Positions 55,277 to 62,317 of a stretch of 62,317 nucleotides of DNA are shown in pieces. The position numbers were made by a program, and so were the translations under genes. The notes beneath the pieces were generated by a model. It saw nothing but the letters and a program-made list of their open reading frames with translations, made no database searches and was not told the DNA's origin. How positions within the stretch are numbered: position 1 is the stretch's first letter; the number at the start of each line of letters is the position of its first letter. The stretch lies in assembly GCA_012514535.1 (NCBI GenBank), contig JAAZAA010000050.1, positions 1-62,317 of the forward strand. The letters run 5' to 3'. Source of the DNA: Myxococcales bacterium. Its GTDB lineage: Bacteria > Myxococcota_A > Polyangia > Polyangiales > Polyangiaceae.

Positions 55277-56358
55277 GACGAGCCATCGGCACCTGGTGTG
55301 TCGTCTTCGCGGTGAGCACTTCGAGCGTCGCCCACGGGCAGGAGGTCGGACCTCCGCTCGCCGCGGAAGGAGACGCTGGCGCGCACCCGGAGACCTCGCC
55401 CGACGCGGACGCGGCCGGACGCACCGAGCCCAGCGCCGAGGTGCGCAAGGAGGCCTCCGAGCGCTTCCAGCGCGGCATGCGCTTGTACGCGGAGGGGGAG
55501 CACAACCTGGCGCTCATCGAGTTCGAGCGGGCCTATCAGCTCGTGTCGGACTACCGCGGCCTCTACAACATCGCGCAGGTGGCCATCTCTCTCGGCCGCT
55601 TCGCCCGCGCGCGCGTGGCGCTCGAGACCTACTTGGCCGAGGGCAAGGACCAGCTCCCGGAGAAGCGCAAGCAGGAGGTCGAGGCGGATCTCGAGATGCT
55701 GCGGGGGCGAACGGCGCACTTGAGCATCCGCGTGGAGCCGACGGGCGCCGAGGTGCTCGTGGACGACGTCGTCGTGGGCACCTCACCCCTCGAGGCGCCC
55801 CTGCTGTTGGACGCCGGCGAGCACCGAGTGGTGGTGCGGAAGCCGCGCTACGTCCCCCAGACCCAGCGCGTCGTGCTCGCCGGGGCCGAGGAGATCCCGT
55901 TGGAGGTGACCTTGGTCCCCGAGGAGACCGAGCAACCCGTGGTGATCGTCCGGGACCCCGATCCCCCCGTCGTGCGGCCGCCTCCGCCGACCCCCGTCCC
56001 GGACGTAGGATCGCCGGGGATCGATCCGGCGTCGATCGCCTGGACGAGCGCCGCAGCCCTGGCAGGGGGGGCGTTGGTGACGGGGATCGTGGGCCTGACG
56101 GCGGCGAACGAGCACGCGGAGCTCATGGGGCGCCCCGATGTCTCGATCGCGGAGCGTGATCGCCTCGCGTCGAAGGCGAACGATTTCTTCCTGGCGACGG
56201 ACATCCTGGTGGCCTCGGCGGCGGTCGCCGCGGGGGTCGGGCTGTACTTCACCCTGATCGAGAACGGGAAGGAAAAACCCGAAGCGCGGCGCGCCGCGGG
56301 CCGGAGCCTCGAGTTGCGTGCGGCGGGCTCCCGCGTGTCCCTGAGCGGCCGCTTCTGA
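55273..56358 (+). CDS. TPR-PEGA domain membrane protein
   Basis: A 361-residue exported protein. After a signal peptide (MRRAIGTWCVVFAVSTSSVAHG) come TPR-like helices (about 62-130, RFQRGMRLYAEGEHNLALIEFERAY), a PEGA domain (about 148-215, SIRVEPTGAEVLVDDVVVGTSP), a Pro-rich linker and two hydrophobic helices (256-276, 308-328). Its ATG overlaps the stop of the PEGA-type kinase, so the two are translated together and probably work as a pair. The architecture is common in myxobacteria, but the role is unknown. Confidence 0.88.
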   Translation: MRRAIGTWCVVFAVSTSSVAHGQEVGPPLAAEGDAGAHPETSPDADAAGRTEPSAEVRKEASERFQRGMRLYAEGEHNLALIEFERAYQLVSDYRGLYNIAQVAISLGRFARARVALETYLAEGKDQLPEKRKQEVEADLEMLRGRTAHLSIRVEPTGAEVLVDDVVVGTSPLEAPLLLDAGEHRVVVRKPRYVPQTQRVVLAGAEEIPLEVTLVPEETEQPVVIVRDPDPPVVRPPPPTPVPDVGSPGIDPASIAWTSAAALAGGALVTGIVGLTAANEHAELMGRPDVSIAERDRLASKANDFFLATDILVASAAVAAGVGLYFTLIENGKEKPEARRAAGRSLELRAAGSRVSLSGRF

Positions 56359-56642
56359 CGGCGTCATCCCCTGGCGCCGTCCCGAAGGCGCATCGCGGGG
56401 CCGATGCGCGTAGACTGGGCGTCGCCATCGGGCGCACCCCCTCCGGAAAAAGGTGTCGGGGTGGTGTGTCGATGCAGGCTCGGTCCAGAATCAAGGGGAC
56501 GAGGTGGTGGGCACGCGGGGCTCTCCACACAGAGTGCAACCAGCTCCCCACCAAATCCTGCCCGCCGTCCGAATCTCCGTCCGGAACGATTGCTTATCGT
56601 GTACCGTATGGCTTCACCATTACAAGATAGAAGGAGCGAAGC

Positions 56643-57215
56643 GTGCGACTGACTTACGTTGGCATGATGGGCCTGGTCTTGGGGTTGGCCGTCTACGGCT
56701 GTGGCGACGACGACGGTAGTGGTGGTGGGACCGGCGGCGCGGCCACCGGGGGGAGCGACACGGGCGGCGGAGACACGGGCGGCGGAGACACGGGCGGGAA
56801 CGACAGCGGGGGCAGCGGCGGCAGCGACAGCGGTGGTTCGGGCGGCGCCCTGGGCGGCATGGGGGGTGAGGCCCTGGGCGGCATGGGGGGCCAGGACGCC
56901 GGCGGCTACGCCTCCCTCGAGGAGGCCTGTACGGCGTGGTGTGAGACCCTGGACGATCTCGAGGGGGACGACTGCGACAGTGCGTTCGAGCACGCTCATG
57001 GAGACGTGGAGTCGTGCATCGAGGAGACCTGCACCAGCGAGAGTTACTATGGCGCGGGATGCGAAGCCGAGTGGCTCGCCTTCGTCTCCTGTGAGGCCGA
57101 CGCCACTGCCGCGGCCTTTCAGTGCTTCCCCACGGGGATCGGCTCGGCGCTGGGGAGCCCGTGCTTCGACCTCGGCTGGGCCTACGACGACTGCATCTTG
57201 GACAGCGGCGACTGA
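56643..57215 (+). CDS. Cys-rich lipoprotein with Gly-rich linker
   Basis: A 190-residue lipoprotein (lipobox LAVYGC). A Gly/Ser/Asp/Thr-rich linker of about 65 residues precedes an acidic C-terminal domain with about nine cysteines (CTAWCETLDDLEGDDC, CIEETC, CEAEWLAFVSC, CFP, CFDL, C), probably disulfide-bonded. The start is a GTG with AAGGAG 7 bp upstream. The next gene, an FHA-sigma54 activator, begins 24 bp downstream, so they are likely co-transcribed. I know of no function; cell-surface display is inferred. Confidence 0.8.
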   Translation: MRLTYVGMMGLVLGLAVYGCGDDDGSGGGTGGAATGGSDTGGGDTGGGDTGGNDSGGSGGSDSGGSGGALGGMGGEALGGMGGQDAGGYASLEEACTAWCETLDDLEGDDCDSAFEHAHGDVESCIEETCTSESYYGAGCEAEWLAFVSCEADATAAAFQCFPTGIGSALGSPCFDLGWAYDDCILDSGD

Positions 57216-57238
57216 GGGCCGCCCAACCCACGGAAGTC

Positions 57239-58711
57239 GTGACTACAACCGCCGAGCTCGTCGTCTACGTCAAGCAGTCTTCCGTCTCCCACCCGCTGCC
57301 GCGTGGTAGCTCCCTGCGGGTGGGACGGGGGTCGCGGGTCCACATCCGCGTCGACGACCCGTCGGTCTCCCGAGAGCACCTGGTCATTCACGTAGGGCAG
57401 AACATCGAGGTCGAAGATCTGGGGAGCTCGAACGGGACACAGCTCTTCCCTGCCAGTCAGGGGGACGTCGGCGTCAGCGAGGGGAAGGGCGACCGCTACC
57501 TGAAGCCTCAGCGCCGCTACCTGCTCGGCCCCGGCGACGTGCTGCGCATCGGATCGGTGCCAGCGCTGCTCCAGGTGGAGGCCCCGGCCGTAGCTCCGAA
57601 TCGGTCCACGCGCCCGCCGCCCGAGGACACCCGCCTGGTGCTCCGCGATCCCGAGATGCGGCGGCTCTACGATCTCGCCCACCGTGCGGCGAAGAGCGAC
57701 ATCGCGGTGCTGATCATGGGCGAGACCGGCGTGGGCAAGGAGCTGTTGGCGGAGTCCATCCACACGAACTCCCACCGCGCAGGGAAAAAGTTCCTCCAGC
57801 TCAACTGCGCGGCGATCTCCGAGGGGCTCCTCGAGAGTGAGCTGTTCGGTCACGAGCGGGGGGCCTTCACCGGGGCCCTCGCCCAACGCATCGGCCTGCT
57901 CGAGTCCACCCAAGGGGGTACGGTGTTCCTCGACGAAATCGGCGAGATGCCCCTGTCGACCCAGGCCAAGCTGCTCCGCGTCCTGGAGGAGCGGCGCATT
58001 CGGCGCTTGGGCTCGAGCACCAGCATCACGGTGGACGTGCGCTTCGTGGCCGCGACGAACCGGGACATCGAGAAGGAAATCGCCGCCGGACGCTTCCGCG
58101 GCGATTTGTACTATCGCCTGAGCGGCATCCCTCTGCACATCCCGCCGCTGCGGGAGCGCCCGACGGAGATCGAGCCGTTGGCGCGCCATTTCCTGAGCGC
58201 GTTCTGCACCCGCAGCCGCCTGCCGGTGCCGGAGCTGTCTCCGGCGGCCCTTCAGGCGATGCTCGCCTATCCCTGGCCGGGGAACGTACGCGAGCTGAAG
58301 AACGCCATGGAGCGCGCCCCCTTCCTCAGCGGCGGCGGCCCTCTCCTGCCCGAGCACCTCCCGCAGGTACCCGAAGACGAGGAGCTCTTCTCGGACAACG
58401 AGACGACGGACGTGTTCAACTCGCCCTTCCTGGCTCCCAGCGGGGCGGACACCCAGGTGCCCATCGTGGGGCAAGCCTCCTTTTCGGCGCCGCCGCGGAG
58501 CGAGACGGCGTACACGATGCGCGAGCCGCCTTTCGCCACCGCGCCGCCCCTGGCACGCGTCTCCGAGCGAGAGCGCATCCTCGAGGCGCTCGAGCGATGC
58601 GGCGGCAACCAGACCCGCGCGGCGCGGCTCCTCGGCGTCTCGCGGCGGACCTTGATCAATCGGCTCGAGGAGTACGACCTGCCCCGCCCCCGCAAACGTC
58701 GCCCAAGCTGA
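57239..58711 (+). CDS. FHA-domain sigma54-dependent transcriptional activator
   Basis: A 490-residue bacterial enhancer-binding protein. The N-terminal FHA domain (about 20-112) has VGRGSRVHI, SVSREH and LGSSNGT, the phosphothreonine-binding residues. The AAA+ domain has Walker A GETGVGKE (161-168), the sigma54-contacting GAFTGA (208-213), Walker B VFLDEIGEM and the R-finger region. A Fis-type helix-turn-helix (NQTRAARLLGVSRRTLINRL) closes it. FHA input implies control by a Ser/Thr kinase, such as those just upstream. The GTG at 57239 was chosen because FHA sequence starts directly after; the frame is open further up, but that overlaps the previous gene. A sigma54 promoter lies downstream (59166). 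Confidence 0.94.
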   Translation: MTTTAELVVYVKQSSVSHPLPRGSSLRVGRGSRVHIRVDDPSVSREHLVIHVGQNIEVEDLGSSNGTQLFPASQGDVGVSEGKGDRYLKPQRRYLLGPGDVLRIGSVPALLQVEAPAVAPNRSTRPPPEDTRLVLRDPEMRRLYDLAHRAAKSDIAVLIMGETGVGKELLAESIHTNSHRAGKKFLQLNCAAISEGLLESELFGHERGAFTGALAQRIGLLESTQGGTVFLDEIGEMPLSTQAKLLRVLEERRIRRLGSSTSITVDVRFVAATNRDIEKEIAAGRFRGDLYYRLSGIPLHIPPLRERPTEIEPLARHFLSAFCTRSRLPVPELSPAALQAMLAYPWPGNVRELKNAMERAPFLSGGGPLLPEHLPQVPEDEELFSDNETTDVFNSPFLAPSGADTQVPIVGQASFSAPPRSETAYTMREPPFATAPPLARVSERERILEALERCGGNQTRAARLLGVSRRTLINRLEEYDLPRPRKRRPS

Positions 58712-58785
58712 TCGTTCTCCCGCGCCCCCCCCGCGCTCCTGCCTCGCCACGAGCGCGGCGCTCGGTGCCGTGACGTGGAGCGATG

Positions 58786-58817
58786 GGGCGCTGTAGGGAA
58801 GGGGCGCTGTAGGGAAA
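58786..58817. repeat. Two tandem copies of a 16-bp repeat
   Basis: GGGGCGCTGTAGGGAA is repeated exactly at 58786 and 58802 in the 511-bp gene-free stretch 58712-59222, upstream of the dyad cluster and the sigma54 promoter described separately. The function is unknown. Confidence 0.7.
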
Positions 58818-58977
58818 CGTGCCTCGAGCGCGGCGCGCTGCGCGCGAGGTGTGCGGGAGGGATCGACGTGCCTCCGCCACTCCGTTCCCGTGGCTGCATT
58901 GTCTTTGAGAGCTCGTCGGTGTGTCGCGGGATGTGTCGTGATTCGTATGTGAGTGTCGGCCCGTTTCCTGCATCCGA

Positions 58978-59051
58978 GTTGCACAACGGTTGCACGATTC
59001 GTGTAGGCGGTTTGCACAACCAAACATCCAGTTGCGCAACATCTTTGCGCA
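58978..59051. promoter_or_regulatory. Cluster of GTTGCRCAAC dyads, likely upstream activator sites
   Basis: Near-palindromic elements occur at 58978-58987 (GTTGCACAAC), 59011-59020 (TTTGCACAAC) and 59031-59040 (GTTGCGCAAC, perfect). A half-site GTTGCAC is at 58989 and a weaker TTTGCGCA at 59044. Start-to-start spacings of 11, 22 and 20 bp are near whole helical turns. They lie about 140-200 bp upstream of a sigma54 -12 element, the usual enhancer distance. The obvious candidate binder is the FHA-type activator encoded directly upstream. Confidence 0.7.
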
Positions 59052-59165
59052 TGTATGCGTGGGGAGGCGTGTCGCGTAGATCCGCGCACCGCGTGAATGG
59101 TAGCGGTTTCCATGGTCGTTCCACGGAACCGTTGGCTCCGCGCCGGATCGCGCCGCCCTCAGATC

Positions 59166-59182
59166 TTGGCACGTCTACTGCA
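59166..59182 (+). promoter_or_regulatory. Sigma54 (-24/-12) promoter of the downstream lipoprotein gene
   Basis: TTGGCACG (59166-59173), 4 bp, then CTGCA (59178-59182) matches the sigma54 consensus TTGGCACG-N4-TTGCA with one mismatch, on the plus strand. It lies 41 bp before the lipoprotein ATG at 59223. The dyad cluster (58978-59051) upstream and an adjacent sigma54 activator gene support it. Confidence 0.8.
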
Positions 59183-59222
59183 GTGCTCCTCGGAGGCAAT
59201 TCAGCTCGCAGGAGGAGTCACG

Positions 59223-60020
59223 ATGTTCAAGAGAGTCGTAGCAGGTTTGATGGTGGTGGGGATGGCTGGTGCCGTGGGGTGCGCGGCGGACGCACAGGAA
59301 GAAGAGAGCTTTACCACCGCAGCCCTCGAGCAGGGGCTGGACTGTCACACCAACAACGGGATCCACCCCATGAAGGCGGCCCTCGCGGTGGCCATGGCCA
59401 CGGAGATCGGCCGGCTCGATCCGGTGAACGACCTGTTCGTGGCGAACGACTTCGTCAAGCTCTCGGATCAGGCACGGGCCCTCTGTAGCTCACGGGGCTT
59501 CGAGAGTTGCCCCAACACCGAGGCCATCCTCGGGATGCAGAATGCCTTGGTCAACCAGGAGGTGGACCAGTCCGTGTTCAACGCGACGTCGTTCCGGCAC
59601 GACCTCGTGGCGTCCTTCGATCGGCAGCGGAATCACGAGAGGAACCTCGAAATGAACGATCCCTCTCGGGTCCCGGGGCCCCACGAGCTCTGGGCGCTCG
59701 GCACCAGTGATTACGGCGCCTGCGGGATCCACTATGATTTCCAGGCCAGCGGTGAGCGGATCGACAACATCGTCGAGCGGATGGAGTTCTTCGGTGGCCA
59801 CAACAACCCCTTCATCGACTATCGCTCCACCTCCGACACGGTGAGCATCGATCCTACCCCGACCATGAACGGTGGCGGCTCCTCGGGGTCGAACGCCTGT
59901 ACGTACGGCTGCATGGTCTACGGCACGGCCCTGCGGGGTAAGTGCTGCGCCTGCAACGGTCGGTACGGCATCTTCTCGCTCGCCTCGTGGGATCGCACGA
60001 TGCTCTACTGCGCCTACTGA
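59223..60020 (+). CDS. Cys-rich lipoprotein of unknown function under a sigma54 promoter
   Basis: I do not recognise this 265-residue protein. Its signal ends in a lipobox (AGAVGC, Cys about 20). The mature part has about ten cysteines, including SSRGFESC, YGACGIHYDF and a C-terminal cluster CTYGCMVYGTALRGKCCACNGRYG, likely disulfides or a metal knot. HNNPFIDYRS-type sequence precedes it. AGGAGGAG gives a very strong ribosome site. A sigma54 promoter and dyad cluster lie upstream and a strong terminator follows, so it is a monocistronic, tightly regulated surface protein. The divergence of its Cys cluster from known folds makes the role open. Confidence 0.85.
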   Translation: MFKRVVAGLMVVGMAGAVGCAADAQEEESFTTAALEQGLDCHTNNGIHPMKAALAVAMATEIGRLDPVNDLFVANDFVKLSDQARALCSSRGFESCPNTEAILGMQNALVNQEVDQSVFNATSFRHDLVASFDRQRNHERNLEMNDPSRVPGPHELWALGTSDYGACGIHYDFQASGERIDNIVERMEFFGGHNNPFIDYRSTSDTVSIDPTPTMNGGGSSGSNACTYGCMVYGTALRGKCCACNGRYGIFSLASWDRTMLYCAY

Positions 60021-60041
60021 CCTCACCGGTAACGCGCCAGG

Positions 60042-60094
60042 GAAAGACCAGCCCGTGAGCGGGGCGGAGCGGGGGCTGGTCTTTCCTTCTTCTG
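60042..60094 (+). terminator. Rho-independent terminator of the Cys-rich lipoprotein gene
   Basis: GGAAAGACCAGCCC (60042-60055) pairs perfectly with GGGCTGGTCTTTCC (60074-60087) over 14 bp, with an 18-nt loop, then TTCTTCT. It lies 22 bp past the stop. It is the clearest terminator in the window. The remaining gene-free stretch 60095-60342 shows no gene or strong dyad. Confidence 0.85.
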
Positions 60095-60342
60095 CGGCGC
60101 GGTAGGTGAGAGCAGCGGCGGGAGAGCTTCGCCCTGGTGGGGGAATCGAGGGGGATCTAGTCGTGACGGAATAGTGCGGGCGTCGGGGGTGAAAGACCTC
60201 GTCTGGGAGGAGGTGCCCGTCCTGGCGTCCAATGGCGGGGACGACGGCCGTGGCGTCTCCTCGCCGCGCCGCCCTGAGCCCGGCGCCCGCGAGCGGTGCG
60301 TCCTGGAGGGCGGCGTCAGCGGTCGCGCCAGCAGAGGACACC

Positions 60343-62082
60343 ATGCGCGCCACGATCACGGCCTCGAAACGGCTCTCCCTCATCACGATGACGCTCCTCC
60401 TGGCTCCGCTCGGGGCCTGCTCGGATCCCTCCGGGTCTGCGGGGCCGGGAACGGAGCCCGACCCGGGCGCTGGTGGATCCGGCGGACAGGTGACCAGCTC
60501 CGGGGGCATCAGCAGCGGCGGTGGCATCGCGAGCGGGGGCGGCAGCGCGGGGGCGAGCGCCGGGGGCGGTTCGGGCGGCGACGTCGTGGAGGAACCGACG
60601 TATCCGATGGTGGAGGCGCGCAATCCCAACATCTGGGCGGACGTGCCGGACATGGCCATCCTGCGGGTGGGGTCGACCTACTACATGAGCAGCACGACCA
60701 TGCACATGAACCCGGGCGTGCCGATCATGCGGTCCGAGGACCTGGTCAATTGGGAGGTCGTCAGCTACGCGCACCAGGCGCTCGACGCAAACCACCCGCG
60801 GCTCAACATGAGCAACGGCCAGAGCGCGTACGGGCAGGGATCCTGGGCCAGCAGCATCCGCTACCATCAAGACACCTATTTCGTCAGCACCTTCTCGAAC
60901 ACGACGGGCAAGACCTACGTCTACAGGACGAAGGACATCGAGAACGGTCCCTGGCAGACCAACGTCATCGACGCCCACCTGCACGACAGCTCGTTGTTCT
61001 TCGACGACGGAAAAGCTTATTTCATCTACGGCGTCGATGACATCCGCATCATCGAGCTGAACCCGGAGGCCACCGCGATCAAGCAGGGGGGGCTCAACCA
61101 GATCCTCATCCCGAAGTCGTCGTCGATCGCCGGAACGCAGTTCTACGTGACGGCGGAGGGCGCGCAGGTCCAGAAGATCAACGACTGGTACTACGTGAAC
61201 CTCATCAGCTGGCCCGCGGGGAGCGGCCGCACGCAACTCCTCTACCGTTCCCGGAACCTCACCGGGCCCTACGAGGGGCGAGTCGTGCTCAGCGACAACA
61301 CCGCGCAGGGGTCGCTCATCGATACGCCCGAGGGGGACTGGTACGCGTACCTCTTCCGGGACAGCGGCGCGGTGGGGCGCATCCCCTACCTGGTCCCGGT
61401 GAGGTGGGAAGACGACTGGCCCGTGCTGGGCGTGGAGGGCCGTGTTCCGGAGACGCTGGGCTTCCAGGTGGAGGACCGCGGCTTGATCGGCATCATCCGC
61501 TCCGACGAGTTCGATGACGACGACCTCGATCTGGTCTGGCAGTGGAACCACAACCCGGACCCGACGGGGTGGTCCCTCACGGATCGTCCTGGCTTCCTGC
61601 GCATCACGAACACCCGGGTGGACGCTACCCTCGTCGCGACCCGCAACACCCTGACGCAGCGCATGTTCGGCCCCACCTGCTCGGGGAGCGTCGAGATCGA
61701 GCTCAGCGGCATGAAGGACGGCGACTACGCAGGCATCGCCGCGTTTCAGGACAAGTACGGCTTCGTGGGCGTCACCCAGAGCGGTGGGCAGCGGGCCATC
61801 GTCATGGTGAACGCCAGCTCCGGCACGCCCCAGGAGATCGAGCGGGTCGACATCGATCAGGATCGTGTCTCCTTGCGCGTGACCGGGGACTTCCGGAACC
61901 GCACCGACAAGGCGGAGTTCCACTACAGCCTCGATGGCGTCGAGTGGACGCGGATCGGCGGCACGCTCCAGATGGAGTACCTGCTGACGCACTTCATGGG
62001 CTACCGCTTCGCGCTCTTCAACTTCGGGACGCTCGCGTCGGGGGGCTACGTCGACTTCGACTCCTTCCACGTGGAGGAGTGA
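60343..62082 (+). CDS. GH43-type glycosidase lipoprotein (beta-xylosidase/arabinofuranosidase-like)
   Basis: A 579-residue secreted protein. The lipobox PLGACSD is followed by a Gly/Ser linker to about residue 85. The five-bladed beta-propeller starts NPNIWADVPDMAILRVGSTY, where the Asp is the probable general base. MSSTTMHMNPGVPIMRSEDL and DSSLFFDDGKAYFIYG follow, as in GH43 beta-xylosidases. A C-terminal beta-sandwich (about 390-579, GLIGIIRSDEFDDDDLDLVWQWNHNP...) resembles the GH43 C2/DUF1349-like domain. The ATG at 60343 has CAGAGGACA upstream. It complements the GH45 cellulase 11 kb away in attacking plant-type polysaccharides. The exact linkage specificity is unknown. Confidence 0.88.
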   Translation: MRATITASKRLSLITMTLLLAPLGACSDPSGSAGPGTEPDPGAGGSGGQVTSSGGISSGGGIASGGGSAGASAGGGSGGDVVEEPTYPMVEARNPNIWADVPDMAILRVGSTYYMSSTTMHMNPGVPIMRSEDLVNWEVVSYAHQALDANHPRLNMSNGQSAYGQGSWASSIRYHQDTYFVSTFSNTTGKTYVYRTKDIENGPWQTNVIDAHLHDSSLFFDDGKAYFIYGVDDIRIIELNPEATAIKQGGLNQILIPKSSSIAGTQFYVTAEGAQVQKINDWYYVNLISWPAGSGRTQLLYRSRNLTGPYEGRVVLSDNTAQGSLIDTPEGDWYAYLFRDSGAVGRIPYLVPVRWEDDWPVLGVEGRVPETLGFQVEDRGLIGIIRSDEFDDDDLDLVWQWNHNPDPTGWSLTDRPGFLRITNTRVDATLVATRNTLTQRMFGPTCSGSVEIELSGMKDGDYAGIAAFQDKYGFVGVTQSGGQRAIVMVNASSGTPQEIERVDIDQDRVSLRVTGDFRNRTDKAEFHYSLDGVEWTRIGGTLQMEYLLTHFMGYRFALFNFGTLASGGYVDFDSFHVEE

Positions 62083-62204
62083 GGACCCGCGGGGCGGCCG
62101 AGGGAGCAGCTCATCCTCCCCCGCCACCATCCCCGATACCTTAGGCGCAGGCGCCGCCCGTCAAGCTCGGCCGCTCCCCTGATAGCCAGCGGCGAGGCTT
62201 TCGC

Positions 62205-62248
62205 GAGCACCGGAGCGGAACGTACGTGGGTACTTGAGCACCGGAGCG
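62205..62248. repeat. Direct repeat of 13 bp near the window end
   Basis: GAGCACCGGAGCG occurs at 62205-62217 and 62236-62248, 18 bp apart, in the tail of the window after the GH43 gene. No gene can be supported in 62083-62317; the window ends there. Confidence 0.5.
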
Positions 62249-62317
62249 CAGCGCCCCTTCCCCGAGGATTGGGCGAAGCCAAAACCCGAGATCGGCGGGC
62301 GTCCTGGTCCGTTAAGA

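Noticed and set aside
58712-59222. A small gene or RNA in the gap upstream of the Cys-rich lipoprotein
   Set aside because: Frames here are shadow-like, and the region is explained by repeats, dyads and the sigma54 promoter.

Overview
The window is about 62 kb of very GC-rich DNA, densely coding on both strands. The gene content suggests a Myxococcota genome, most likely Polyangia-like. It has Hanks-type Ser/Thr kinases, a PEGA-domain protein, an FHA-type sigma54 activator, many lipoproteins with Gly/Thr/Ser-rich (STGG-type) linkers, a type III glutamine synthetase and secreted cellulose and hemicellulose enzymes. This is inferred from gene content; no rRNA or marker phylogeny is available. 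I saw no tRNA, rRNA, CRISPR array, integrase, transposase or prophage, so this looks like ordinary chromosome.

Layout, 0-21 kb: a di-haem peroxidase lipoprotein and a quinone oxidoreductase-like dehydrogenase come first. Next is an unrecognised 896-residue protein with a degenerate P-loop, divergent from an M50 metalloprotease across a nested palindrome. Then come an acyl desaturase, a small DUF1232 protein, pgk, an alpha/beta hydrolase, an amino-methyltransferase with a long repetitive N-terminus, a second DUF1232 protein, leuD, leuC and a MarR regulator with a clear promoter/operator. A third DUF1232 protein, a DegT-type aminotransferase and gap follow.

Layout, 19-35 kb (mostly minus strand): menB; asd, broken by a one-base frameshift beside its catalytic cysteine; glnN; a class I fumarase; a small exported protein; and a pbpC/alpha-2-macroglobulin pair with overlapping stop and start codons.

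Layout, 35-48 kb: an EF-hand protein precedes an overlapping three-gene unit of ECF sigma factor, probable anti-sigma and periplasmic metal-sensor-like protein. Then come an amylo-alpha-1,6-glucosidase, a glycosyltransferase, corA overlapping lysA tail to tail, an ExeM-like nuclease/phosphatase lipoprotein and a BON/SRPBCC membrane protein.

Layout, 48-62 kb (envelope, signalling and polysaccharide genes): a GH45 cellulase with two CBM2-like domains, a DUF4833-like protein, a CAP-domain lipoprotein, two divergent Ser/Thr kinases (the second overlapping a PEGA protein), a Cys-rich lipoprotein followed closely by an FHA-sigma54 activator, and a Cys-rich lipoprotein preceded by a sigma54 promoter and repeated upstream dyads. 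A GH43-type glycosidase closes the window.

The best candidates for under-described biology are the FHA-activator/UAS/sigma54/lipoprotein circuit (56.6-60.0 kb) and the P-loop protein, nested palindrome and M50 protease locus (2.7-6.6 kb). The asd frameshift is the main sequence anomaly.
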